From assembly GCA_029821735.1 (NCBI GenBank), contig JALGSU010000035.1, positions 1 to 64,000 on the forward strand: a DNA stretch of 64,000 nucleotides, written 5' to 3'. Of this stretch, positions 52,646 to 61,251 are shown one piece after another. The position numbers were made by a program, and so were the translations under genes. Numbering within the stretch: position 1 is the first letter of the stretch; every line of letters begins with the position of its first letter. The notes below the pieces were generated by a model. The model had not been told where the DNA came from, did no database searches, and was given only the letters and a program-made list of their open reading frames with translations. Origin of the DNA: Candidatus Zipacnadia bacterium. Lineage in GTDB: Bacteria; Armatimonadota; Zipacnadia; Zipacnadales; UBA5352.

Positions 52646-54607
52646 ATGAGCGCGCCCCAGAAGGCGTTCCTGTACATATTATTCGCCGTCGGTCTGATCG
52701 CCTCGCTCGTTGCCTTGAGCGGGCGCATGAGCGTGGAGCGCTCCAACGTCACGGTCGGTGTGGCGGTGGACTTCCTCGAAGTCGAGCAGCTCGCCGGCGC
52801 CACGGGTGGCACGCTTGAGAACATCATGACCCAGTTGCGCAGCGCTGGCGCCACCCATCTCGCTATCAGCGAGGATTCTCTGCAGAGCCTCGTGGACCGC
52901 GGTCAGGCGAGCATATACGGAGACGGCAGGAGGGCCCGTATCTGGGTTGAGTCCACACACCGTCTCCAGCAGGTTGCGAACGCGCTGAGCGCGCGTTTCC
53001 CTGGCAGCTATACTCGCGAAGAGGGAGACGAGGGCGACTTCTGGCTGGGCGTTCCCGCCGTTGCCACCTCTCTCCCGGCCGCCGGTGTGGGCTACCCTCG
53101 TGAGGCCCTGCTCGCCGCCGAGTCTGTCGGGCTGGAGATCGTCGCGCGGCCCCTGTGGCAGGGCATTCGCACGCAACCTGCCGTGGACGCTTCCATGCGG
53201 CTGGCCTCGGAAATCGGCGCGAAGATTGTCATCTTCAACGGTGATCAGGTTGTCGGCTTCCCGGGGCTGATCAAGGCCACCGCCGATTCCATACGCCAGT
53301 ACCATCTGACTTACGGGTACATCGAGTTGGCCCCGCAAAATGGAGCGGCGGCGCTGGCGAGCAAACTGGATTACGAGATCGTCCGCGTGCACTCCATCAC
53401 AGAGCCGGAGATGCGCACGATCTCGCTCACCCGCGCGGTCGAGCGCTTCGTGAAAGCCGCCCGCGAACGCAATGTCCGCCTGTTCTATATGCGCCTCTTC
53501 CCGAACGATGGTCGAGGCCCAGCTCGCATCAACGTTGACTACTTGGCCGCCGTGCAGGCAGGCCTCGTCGCGCGCGGGTTGATGGCGGGCACACCCGGGC
53601 TGTTCCCTGACCTGAACACGCCGACGCTGTTGCTGGTTCTCATCCGGCTGGGCGTGTGCGCGGCCGTCCTGTGGCTAGTGCAGTCCTTGTTCGGCCTCCG
53701 CGCGAAGTGGTTCTGGGCACTGGCCGCGGTGCTTGTACTCGGCGGCGGCGCGGCCATGATGGCCAAGCCCGACGCGATCAGGGGGCTGTGCGCGCTCGGG
53801 GCCGCGGTCGCCTATCCCGTCCTGGCGGTGTGCTGGGCTGCCCGCTTCCTGAGTTCGCCCGGACGCTCTGACCGTACATCCCTCGGCTCATTGATTCCGC
53901 GTCAACTCATCGCCTTCGTCGGCATCTCGCTGGTCACCGTTGTCGGCGGACTCGTTGTTGCTGCTCTGCTGTCTGACTCCGCATACATCATGAAGATTGC
54001 CCAGTTCCGCGGCGTGAAGTTCGCGCAGATGCTGCCTCTCGTGGTTGTCGCCCTTCTCTGGCTCGCGCGCGAGTTGCCCGAGTATCGCGAGCGTCTGGCG
54101 GGCGCGCGCGGTGGCGAGTGGCCTGGCATCTGGGCCGGTCTGCGCGGCGCCCTCGGCCGCCCCATCCTCTACTGGCACGCTGTAGTGGCGATGGTCGGGC
54201 TCGTCGCGCTGGCGCTGCTCCTGGTGCGCTCGGGCAATGAGGCGGGCAGCGCGGTGCTGCCCTTCGAACTGCAGTTCCGGGCTCTGCTTGATCGCGTACT
54301 GGTCGTCCGCCCGCGCACCAAGGAAGTCTTCATCGGCCACCCGATGATGATGCTCGCGCTCCTGCTCGCATTGCGCCGCACGCCGAAAGGCATCTGGATC
54401 GCTTTCGCCCTCGGCACGGTCGGCCAAGTCTCGCTGCTCAATACCTTCTGCCATCTGCACACGCCGCTGTCCCTGACGCTGCTGCGGGTCTTCAATGGTC
54501 TGTGGGTGGGCGCGATCGTCGGCATCGTCCTGTGCGTTGTCTGGAACATAGTCTCAGGTTACATCGCGCCGCGCTCGGCACCGGAGAAGGCCGGTGATGC
54601 CGAGTGA
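52646..54607 (+). CDS. DUF5693 family polytopic membrane protein
   Basis: The 653-residue protein has one N-terminal helix (about 8-24) and an extracytoplasmic domain of about 310 residues. That domain has a barrel-like pattern (YPREALLAAESVGLEIVARP, IVIFNGDQVVGFP, LARAVERFVKAARERNVRLFYMRLF-like segments). About eight to nine C-terminal helices follow. DUF5693 has no assigned reaction, but it is often next to csaB, as here, where the stops and starts overlap (GTGA). I infer a role in making or exporting the pyruvylated wall polymer that anchors S-layer proteins. GCGGAGGG precedes the ATG. Confidence 0.8.
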   Translation: MSAPQKAFLYILFAVGLIASLVALSGRMSVERSNVTVGVAVDFLEVEQLAGATGGTLENIMTQLRSAGATHLAISEDSLQSLVDRGQASIYGDGRRARIWVESTHRLQQVANALSARFPGSYTREEGDEGDFWLGVPAVATSLPAAGVGYPREALLAAESVGLEIVARPLWQGIRTQPAVDASMRLASEIGAKIVIFNGDQVVGFPGLIKATADSIRQYHLTYGYIELAPQNGAAALASKLDYEIVRVHSITEPEMRTISLTRAVERFVKAARERNVRLFYMRLFPNDGRGPARINVDYLAAVQAGLVARGLMAGTPGLFPDLNTPTLLLVLIRLGVCAAVLWLVQSLFGLRAKWFWALAAVLVLGGGAAMMAKPDAIRGLCALGAAVAYPVLAVCWAARFLSSPGRSDRTSLGSLIPRQLIAFVGISLVTVVGGLVVAALLSDSAYIMKIAQFRGVKFAQMLPLVVVALLWLARELPEYRERLAGARGGEWPGIWAGLRGALGRPILYWHAVVAMVGLVALALLLVRSGNEAGSAVLPFELQFRALLDRVLVVRPRTKEVFIGHPMMMLALLLALRRTPKGIWIAFALGTVGQVSLLNTFCHLHTPLSLTLLRVFNGLWVGAIVGIVLCVVWNIVSGYIAPRSAPEKAGDAE

Positions 54608-55680
54608 GGATCGCGCTCTCGGGTTACTATGGCTTTGGCAACGCCGGCGACGAGGCGGTGCTGGCTGCGACCATCGCCGGTCTGCGCCGTCGCGTGCTCG
54701 ATGTGGAGCCTGTCGTGCTCTCCGCTGAGCCCGAGGCCACTGAGGCCGCCCACGCCGTCGAGGCCGCTCCGCGTTGGCCACTTGCATCGGTGCGTCGTAC
54801 GCTCGCGGGCTGCGACCTGTTGCTCTCGGGCGGCGGCACGCTTCTGCAGGACGCCACCAGCCTGCGTTCGCTCTACTACTACGTGGCTGTAACGCGTACC
54901 GCCCGTCGCGTGGGCACGCCTTACGGGATCTACGCGCAGGGCATCGGGCCCCTGAACTCGTGGCTCGGACGGCGCTGGGCGGGCAGTTGCCTGCGTCATG
55001 CCTCTGGCATCACGGTCCGCGACCCCGACTCTGCGCAGTTAGCCGCCCAGCTTGGTGTACCTGGAATCTCCGTGGAGCATTGCGCCGATCCCGCGCTCTT
55101 ACTCGAGCCCGAATGTACCGAGCGCACCGATGAAGTGCTCGCGCGAGTTCCCTCAGGTACTCCTCTCGTGGGCCTGGTGGTCCGTCGCTGGCCCGGTGGT
55201 GGACTGGCGGCCGATGCTCTCGCCGAGGTCGGCAGAGCTGCGCGTGAGAAGTGGGGAGCCGCAGTTCTCGTCATTCCGTTCCAGCGTCCCGATGATCTTG
55301 GCACCTCGGCTGGCCTGTCTCAGGACGTACCAGAATCAGTGTTCGTCCCCGACGAGCTGACCCCCGCAGAGGTGATGCAGGTCATCGGTCAGATGGACCT
55401 GATCGTCGCCATGCGCCTGCATGCGCTGATCTTCGCCGCGGCGCGGGCCGTACCGGCCGTCGGCGTCTCGTATGATCCCAAAGTCGAAAGCTTCTGCCGC
55501 ACGGCCCGTCAGCAGTGGGTGCCTGCCGAGGAGCCCGCGTGGCTGCTCGATGAGGCCACGCGATGTTGGGCCGAGCGGGACGAGATGGCCTCGATCCGTG
55601 AAGAGGCCGTCCGCGAACTCAGCGGGCTCGCCGAAGCCAGCTTCGACATGGTCGTGCGCCTCGCCAGCCCCGTGATGTGA
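54604..55680 (+). CDS. csaB: Polysaccharide pyruvyl transferase CsaB
   Basis: CsaB adds a ketal-linked pyruvate to a secondary cell-wall polysaccharide so that SLH-domain proteins can bind. The 358-residue cytoplasmic enzyme begins RIALSGYYGFGNAGDEAVL and has LLLSGGGTLLQD and YGIYAQGIGPLNS. It also has a C-terminal VPDELTPAEVMQVIGQMDLIVAMRLHALIFAA, all typical of the pyruvyl-transferase fold. The start is GTG overlapping the DUF5693 stop. Its presence predicts an S-layer or SLH-anchored outer surface in this organism. Confidence 0.92.
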   Translation: MRIALSGYYGFGNAGDEAVLAATIAGLRRRVLDVEPVVLSAEPEATEAAHAVEAAPRWPLASVRRTLAGCDLLLSGGGTLLQDATSLRSLYYYVAVTRTARRVGTPYGIYAQGIGPLNSWLGRRWAGSCLRHASGITVRDPDSAQLAAQLGVPGISVEHCADPALLLEPECTERTDEVLARVPSGTPLVGLVVRRWPGGGLAADALAEVGRAAREKWGAAVLVIPFQRPDDLGTSAGLSQDVPESVFVPDELTPAEVMQVIGQMDLIVAMRLHALIFAAARAVPAVGVSYDPKVESFCRTARQQWVPAEEPAWLLDEATRCWAERDEMASIREEAVRELSGLAEASFDMVVRLASPVM

Positions 55681-55712
55681 ATCGCCCGGAAAGCCCGAGA
55701 GGAAGTGCTCGC

Positions 55713-57500
55713 ATGCGTTCCCCGAAGATACCACTTGTGCTCATAGTTACCACGCTCATCTGCGCCGCAGGTTTTGCAGTTGCCGAGCCCGTGAGCCTGT
55801 CCGGTGACTGGTGGCAGGCGCCGGCGGAGGCCTCGCGTCACACCACGCTCGTTTGTAGCTTCGACGCGACCGACTCGGACGACGCCGACTTCGCTCGCGA
55901 CTTCGCCGACAGTGGCGGCTTCGCCATCGACAACGATCTCCCGGGCCTGCACGGCTCCGGCATCCAGATCGCGGAGATAGGCGGGCACCTCAACTTCCGC
56001 GGAGGCAGTAACTTCCCGGCCGCCCGTGGCACGGTCCGTTTCGCCATTAAAGGCGACGTATGGGCTGATGATACGCCGCGCTGGCTCTTCGAGGCGCGTG
56101 CGTATGACCGCATCGGGGTCCTGCGGGAGCCCGGCAAGCTCTCCCTCGTCTTCGGCCGGACTCGTCGCACCACCGACCCGATCGCGCAGCTCGACCTCGA
56201 GATAGGCGAGGTCTCCGCCGACACCTGGCACACGGTTGTCGCTTCCTGGGACCGCGCGTCCGGCATGGGATGGATCGCCCTTGACGGTAAGGGCGTCAGC
56301 GGCGAAATGACGTTTACGTCAGACCCGCGCCCGGCCTTCGCCATCTACCTGGGCGGCGGCTTCGGCGGTCGCCTCGGCGGGCTCAACCTGCCGGGCCTTG
56401 CGTTCGATGACTTCGTCCTTTACGACGTTCCTGTGTCAGTGCTTGAGGCCGAACTGGCGCCGCTGCCGGTTGAGGACGCCGAGTTCCTTCCCGTGGCTGA
56501 AGCGGGTTTGCGGCGGACAATGAACTACATGGCTGACCTGCAGCGTTGGGGCGGCTGGCAGTGCCTCTACACCTGGCCCACGCTTCTGGGCTCCGCCGCG
56601 CAGGGCCGCGAATACGTGGACTTCGCCGACTACATCGACAACGACAAGGGCAACGGCAGCGCGCCCCTGGCGGGCAAGTTCCTGTGGGCATATGAGACAG
56701 TGGGCGACTACCGCTACCTCGACGTCGCACTGCGCTCGGGCGAGTTCTACCTCGCCGCGCAGGCCGAAGAGGGATACTGGCTGCATGGCTATCGCATGAC
56801 GGTCGACGGGATCAAGCCCGTGGGTTCCCCGAGCGGCATCAAGCTGCAGGACCAAGACCAGGCGCACCCGATCTATCTGCTCAACTACCTCCACCGTGTG
56901 ACCGGCGATCAGCGCTACCTCGATGCGGTTAAGCTCGCCGGCGAGTTCTACCTGCTGGCTCAGAACCCCAATGGCAGCTACCCCCACCACTACGATCTCG
57001 TGGAGGGCGTAGGTGAGAATGCCATAGGGCTGGCAGGTGGTGGCGAACTCAATGACCGCGCCACCAATGACGCCATTGACGTGATGGCGCTCATGTACCA
57101 CATCACAGAGGACCCTCGGTACATCCAGACCATGAAAGAGGTCGCCGACTGGTTGCTCGAAGCTCAGGGAGACGCCGTGCCACTCTGGTCAGATCAATAT
57201 GACGCTGAGAACAACCCGTCGTGGGCACGAGCCTTTGAGCCGCCTGCCTATGGCGTTAGCGCGACCACCCTCGCCTGCCAGGCCCTGCGCGAGGCCTACC
57301 GCTTCTCCGGCGATGAGCGCTACGTCGCTGCCATACGCCGCACCGACGAGTGGATGAAGGCCAATGTCGAGGACGGGGCGATGTCCACATACACCGACCC
57401 CGAGTCCGGCCGACCGATCGCGCTTTCCTCAAGACCGTCCCCATCGGCAGCAGCTACGCGCAGAAGCGCTCGGTTGCTCCGACCGTTGCCCGGCTCCTGA
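55713..57500 (+). CDS. Exported LamG-like plus alpha/alpha-barrel protein (polysaccharide-lyase-like), main part of a broken gene
   Basis: From ATG 55713 (GAGAGGAAG upstream) the product has a signal peptide (IPLVLIVTTLICAAGFAVA) and a concanavalin/LamG-like domain (about 45-250). An alpha/alpha-barrel repeat domain (about 265-560) follows, with repeating YLDVALRSGEFYLAAQ and YLDAVKLAGEFYLLAQ helices and the loop NPSWARAFEPPAYG. That loop is reminiscent of pectate lyase family 10 or related lyases; the exact family is uncertain. Natural sequence ends at DPESGRPIA (about 57420) and the rest is Ser/Arg-rich. The continuation is in another frame. Confidence 0.7.
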   Translation: MRSPKIPLVLIVTTLICAAGFAVAEPVSLSGDWWQAPAEASRHTTLVCSFDATDSDDADFARDFADSGGFAIDNDLPGLHGSGIQIAEIGGHLNFRGGSNFPAARGTVRFAIKGDVWADDTPRWLFEARAYDRIGVLREPGKLSLVFGRTRRTTDPIAQLDLEIGEVSADTWHTVVASWDRASGMGWIALDGKGVSGEMTFTSDPRPAFAIYLGGGFGGRLGGLNLPGLAFDDFVLYDVPVSVLEAELAPLPVEDAEFLPVAEAGLRRTMNYMADLQRWGGWQCLYTWPTLLGSAAQGREYVDFADYIDNDKGNGSAPLAGKFLWAYETVGDYRYLDVALRSGEFYLAAQAEEGYWLHGYRMTVDGIKPVGSPSGIKLQDQDQAHPIYLLNYLHRVTGDQRYLDAVKLAGEFYLLAQNPNGSYPHHYDLVEGVGENAIGLAGGGELNDRATNDAIDVMALMYHITEDPRYIQTMKEVADWLLEAQGDAVPLWSDQYDAENNPSWARAFEPPAYGVSATTLACQALREAYRFSGDERYVAAIRRTDEWMKANVEDGAMSTYTDPESGRPIALSSRPSPSAAATRRSARLLRPLPGS

Positions 57501-57802
57501 GCGGGGCTCTCGGCGACAAGCCCAATCCGACCGTGTTGACCGCCGAAGCCGCGATGGCGAGCTTGGAGGACAGGCGCGGCAAGGCTCAGTATGCCATGGA
57601 GACCGCCAATGAGGCGGGGGTTTGGACTGTGCCCAACGTGGCGAACTTCATGGGCACGATCGGCGAGGGCTTCGGCTCGTCGATCCCGCGCTCCGCGATG
57701 ATGATCGCGTACGTCGAGGCCGCCCGCATCGCGATGGGGGAGATTGAGCCGCGCTACTCGGGCAGCCCGAACCTGCGGCTCCTCGCCTACCCCTTCCCAG
57801 TA
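57422..57802 (+). pseudogene. C-terminal remnant of the polysaccharide-lyase-like gene, shifted in frame and probably truncated
   Basis: In a different frame from the main part, this stretch continues naturally: AFLKTVPIGSSYAQKRSVAP, a segment AMASLEDRRGKAQYAMETANEAG and SPNLRLLAYPFPV. After about 57802 the frame has no recognisable end and simply runs as antisense through the next, minus-strand gene. The lyase gene is therefore broken internally near 57412-57425 and seems to lack its natural 3' end. Confidence 0.55.
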
Positions 57803-57888
57803 GGGAGCAGTGACGGGTCGCGTTGGCACTTGGCTCCGCGAGTGCCTTGGGAACACGTGTCCACCGTCTCAGGGAGTACGTCACTTGG

Positions 57889-59511
57889 TTACGACCGAGC
57901 TCCACCACCTAACTCACCATCAAGCCAAGCTCGGTTCCACGCTATCCTGATCCTGCCGACTTCCTCTATCTCGGAACCGACGATGTCGAGCGACTTGATC
58001 CGCGCTATGTTCGCAATCCGCAGAGTGCAGATCAAGTCGCTTCCGAGACCGTACCCGCGCAGTGTACGCGTACGGTGGTCCTTTCGGTACACTGCCACCT
58101 GCGCGAATCCTAGCGGGAGATGGCGAGCCGCATCTGCCACGTTGGTGGCTCTGCGTGCGTGGGAAGACGCGGCGCGTATGATGCGAGTGGCACAACGCTT
58201 CACGAGGGCACGATCTACCTCCTCAGTGCCGTCGCCCACTACCACGTCTGCGTTCACAACGCACCGCCAACCATTGGCGTGGATAGAGGCGCTACGCACA
58301 AGGAGCTCTGGAATGCCCATTGAGGACCTGTAGTGTTTGCCTATACTCGGCCAGTTGAGGACAGCGATGCCCCACCACGTTTCGAGCTTGGCGATGGGAC
58401 GAGGAAGAGCACGGGGAGGCATGTACATCACAAGATCGTTCTCAACGACGCTTTGGTACTCCTCAAACGTCTCCGCATGGCGCCGCCTGGCTGCCGCAAG
58501 CTTGTGTCCGTCGAGAGCCGTCCATCCCATGGGGGCGATCTCAGACGAGATAGCGACGAAATACCTGTCATACCCAGGGAAGAGCCCCTCAGACACGACG
58601 CCCGTCATGATTGCGCTGTAGTGGACCTTCCCGTAGTCCAAGGTCGAGGCGCGTGCGTAGATGACAAGTTGGCGTCCCTGCAATACGTCAGACTGAACCA
58701 TACCCTCCACCTGCCACCAAGGGGTCCACGTGTGGGCGCGGAGCTGAGGAAGAAACATGAGCGGTGGCACGGCGTAGGACCCGCCGGCGTGAGACAGGAG
58801 GAATACCTTGAGGGCGAGCACAATCCCGTTGCACGCGTCTAGGAGTCCGTCGAACAGTTGTACTGCTTCGCGGAACGTGAGCTCCTCGGTGCTACCACGG
58901 TCATCTCGGTATTTGACCGTTCTGAGCGAGTAGGATACCCCCCCGTGCGCGATGGCATTCCGGACTACGTTGTGGTAGTGCTCGGCCTCCTTGGCGAACC
59001 CGGTGCCCTCAAGCTCTTGGACTATGCTGTAGAGACCAAGGCCCTGTGTGCTCTTCGCACGACGCAGTCGCGAGAAGTGCGCGACCAGACGCATAAGGGG
59101 ACAGTACACGCCCTCGATGAGCCTAAGGTAGCCGGGATGGACCTCCCGCTCGATGAACAACGCTTTGCCCCATTCATCAACGTCGAGCGAGTCATCATGC
59201 CAATCGACGGCGTTGATGGTGTCCAGTGAACTCAGGGCAACGTCTAGGTCGCCGCAGCAGCTCTCCAGGAAACGCTGGAGGTCGGTGGGCTGCTCCGCAT
59301 GCAGGCCCGTCAGGAAGTCCAGGTACCTCCGGTACGCCTGCTGGTCCTGGAAGCGCTCTGGAACGGATGCGAAGTAATGGAGTAGCGGATCAAGACGCTC
59401 AAGCGGCACACCGGCCGCGTCAGGTAGGAGAAGGCGTACTCTCTCCGCAGTCTCACGTCGGCGGTCAGCCGTGATGGGATTGCGCCATAGGTCGCCCGTA
59501 GCTGTCTCCAC
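57889..59511 (-). CDS. Putative HEPN-motif protein of unknown function
   Basis: The 540-residue product (GTG with first base 59511, CAGGAG just upstream) is mostly helical in the first 250 residues. It contains R184-NAIA-H189 (HNVVRNAIAHGGV), the R-x4-H motif of HEPN domains, many of which are ribonucleases in toxin-antitoxin and antiviral systems. The C-terminal half has a beta-rich block (TPWWQVEGMVQSDVLQGRQLVIYARAS) and a basic helical end that I do not recognise. It has no signal peptide or membrane segment. It follows the sulfatase stop by 23 bases on the same strand and converges on the broken lyase gene. A structural, non-catalytic HEPN fold is possible. Confidence 0.65.
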   Translation of the reverse strand: METATGDLWRNPITADRRRETAERVRLLLPDAAGVPLERLDPLLHYFASVPERFQDQQAYRRYLDFLTGLHAEQPTDLQRFLESCCGDLDVALSSLDTINAVDWHDDSLDVDEWGKALFIEREVHPGYLRLIEGVYCPLMRLVAHFSRLRRAKSTQGLGLYSIVQELEGTGFAKEAEHYHNVVRNAIAHGGVSYSLRTVKYRDDRGSTEELTFREAVQLFDGLLDACNGIVLALKVFLLSHAGGSYAVPPLMFLPQLRAHTWTPWWQVEGMVQSDVLQGRQLVIYARASTLDYGKVHYSAIMTGVVSEGLFPGYDRYFVAISSEIAPMGWTALDGHKLAAARRRHAETFEEYQSVVENDLVMYMPPRALPRPIAKLETWWGIAVLNWPSIGKHYRSSMGIPELLVRSASIHANGWRCVVNADVVVGDGTEEVDRALVKRCATRIIRAASSHARRATNVADAARHLPLGFAQVAVYRKDHRTRTLRGYGLGSDLICTLRIANIARIKSLDIVGSEIEEVGRIRIAWNRAWLDGELGGGARS

Positions 59512-59534
59512 GAGTTGCTCCTGTCCCTGTTTGG

Positions 59535-61106
59535 CTATCCACCGTTGACATACCCCCACGCCGGCCCGTAAGGCGCCAGCGCCACGGTGCAGTAGGGGTT
59601 GAAAGTCGTGTCCTGCTGCTCGTGTCCGAACTTCCACATCCGGTGCAGCATGTCTTTGCGGACCGCGTTCAGGTCCTCTGGAAGCTCCGGCCACGGCTGG
59701 AACTCGCCCGCTGTTCGCGTCTCGCCCACGTTCCACGCGCCACGCGGGTGGCGGCATGGCGCCGCGAGGTTTACGCTCTCGGTGGGATCGTTCTTCAGGT
59801 CATACAGCTCGTCGAAGTCGAATGCGTTGTAGACGTACTTCCAGTCATGCGTGAAGACCTGCCGCTGAGTGTAGTAGACCTCAACGCCATTGAACTGCGT
59901 GTGCATCTCCTGACGCCAGTCAGCCGGTCGGTCGCCCATCATCAGTGGCAGGATGCTGCGCCCCGGCATGCCGGTTTCGGGTTCTTCGCAGCCCGCGATC
60001 TCCCGGAAAGTCTGTGCCATGTCCGCCTGGCAGGTGAACTCGTCGCAGACCTCGCCGCTCGCATCCATTCCGTTCGCCCAACTCACCGCCAGCGGAACGT
60101 TGTAGGCCTCGCGGAAGCATGGGACGCCCTTGGCATACAGTCCGTGGGCGCCGCAATAGTCGCCGTGGTCTGAGGTGTACATGATGATCGTGTCGTCGAG
60201 TTGCCCGGTCGCCTCAAGTTCCTCGAGCACCTCCCCAAACATCGCGTCCTCCATCGAGCAATAGCCCCAGTAATGCGCGATCGATTCGCGCACTTCGCGC
60301 TCGTTCATCTGCCCCCAGTACATGTGGCGCATGCGCTGGTAGACGGTGGGCTTGTCCTCCAGCGTGTCCCAGAAGCTCTCTGGCAACTCGATCTCGTCCG
60401 GGTCGTACATCGTCGCCCACTTCTCGGGGATGATGAACGGGTCGTGTGGCCCGGTCGGCCCGACGTAGAGCATCCACGGGTCGCCGGTCTGATCGCGCCG
60501 CCCGGCCATCTTGGGCATATGTTCCAGCGCGGTCTGCACCATCTTGTAGTCGCCGACTTCTTCGTAGCCCTTCGGTCCGGCGTCAGGCCTGCCGCCGTAT
60601 GCGGCTCGGTTGCCCCAACCGGGTCGCCAGATCATGCCGGGCTCACGCGCGTCGTCGAGGCATTCCTCGCTCACATTGTTGATCATGCCCTCGAGGCGCG
60701 GTTGCATGACTGCGGTCTTGGGGGCGGTGACCATCAGTTCGTCCCACCCGCGGTCGACCGGGTCTTCGACGCCGGACACATGCCATTTCCCGGCGTAGGC
60801 GAGGTCGTATCCGCTCTCGCGCAGGTCTTCGGAGAAGCAGCGCATATCGGGATTGAGCCCTTCGCTCATGCGCGTGGGTGTGGAGATGTTGTTCCACACG
60901 CCATGCCGGGTGGGGTAGTGTCCGGTCATGAAGCTGGCGCGCGACGGGCAGCAGTGCGCGGTTTGGGTGTAGTGGTTGGTGAAGAGCACACCGTTGTCGA
61001 TGACGCGTTGGATGTTCGGCGTCTGACACGGGTGATCTGGGTGGATGACGTCGGCTTGCTGCTGATCGGTCATGAAGCACAGTATGTTGGGCCTCTGCTC
61101 GGGCAT
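59535..61106 (-). CDS. Type I sulfatase (arylsulfatase family)
   Basis: From the ATG with first base 61106 the 523-residue enzyme has the N-terminal metal site (PNILCFMTDQQQADV, with Gln where a second Asp is usual) and the formylglycine motif Cys52-Cys-Pro-Ser-Arg followed by ASFMTGHYPTRHG. Cys52 is the residue to be converted to formylglycine. YTSDHGDYCGAHGLYAKG supplies later metal ligands and RQVFTHDWKYVYNAFD lies near the C-terminus. There is no obvious signal peptide. It probably desulfates a glycan or small sulfate ester. An anaerobic or aerobic maturase is not in this window. Confidence 0.9.
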   Translation of the reverse strand: MPEQRPNILCFMTDQQQADVIHPDHPCQTPNIQRVIDNGVLFTNHYTQTAHCCPSRASFMTGHYPTRHGVWNNISTPTRMSEGLNPDMRCFSEDLRESGYDLAYAGKWHVSGVEDPVDRGWDELMVTAPKTAVMQPRLEGMINNVSEECLDDAREPGMIWRPGWGNRAAYGGRPDAGPKGYEEVGDYKMVQTALEHMPKMAGRRDQTGDPWMLYVGPTGPHDPFIIPEKWATMYDPDEIELPESFWDTLEDKPTVYQRMRHMYWGQMNEREVRESIAHYWGYCSMEDAMFGEVLEELEATGQLDDTIIMYTSDHGDYCGAHGLYAKGVPCFREAYNVPLAVSWANGMDASGEVCDEFTCQADMAQTFREIAGCEEPETGMPGRSILPLMMGDRPADWRQEMHTQFNGVEVYYTQRQVFTHDWKYVYNAFDFDELYDLKNDPTESVNLAAPCRHPRGAWNVGETRTAGEFQPWPELPEDLNAVRKDMLHRMWKFGHEQQDTTFNPYCTVALAPYGPAWGYVNGG

Positions 61107-61251
61107 ACACGCACCTGCTTTCGGGAATCGCGCTGTGCCAAGTCGCGATGCCATTTCCCTGGAGACTATCCGTCACCTGCAATGGAGGGCCTGGCGCGGT
61201 CGCCTGGAACATGAATCGCGTTCGTGTCATTTCGTCGGGAGATGGGGTAAC

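Noticed and set aside
57803..58333. Continuation of the lyase remnant frame through the HEPN-motif gene
   Set aside because: After about 57802 the sequence loses all natural features and is just the antisense of the minus-strand gene.
57889..59511. A second R-x4-H (RAASSH) in the C-terminal half of the HEPN-motif protein
   Set aside because: The surrounding segment is a short basic helix without HEPN-like context; a two-residue pattern is easily met by chance.
60201..61214. A 337-codon + strand frame opposite the sulfatase
   Set aside because: The sulfatase on the minus strand has a clear active-site motif and normal length; the + frame has no recognisable motif.
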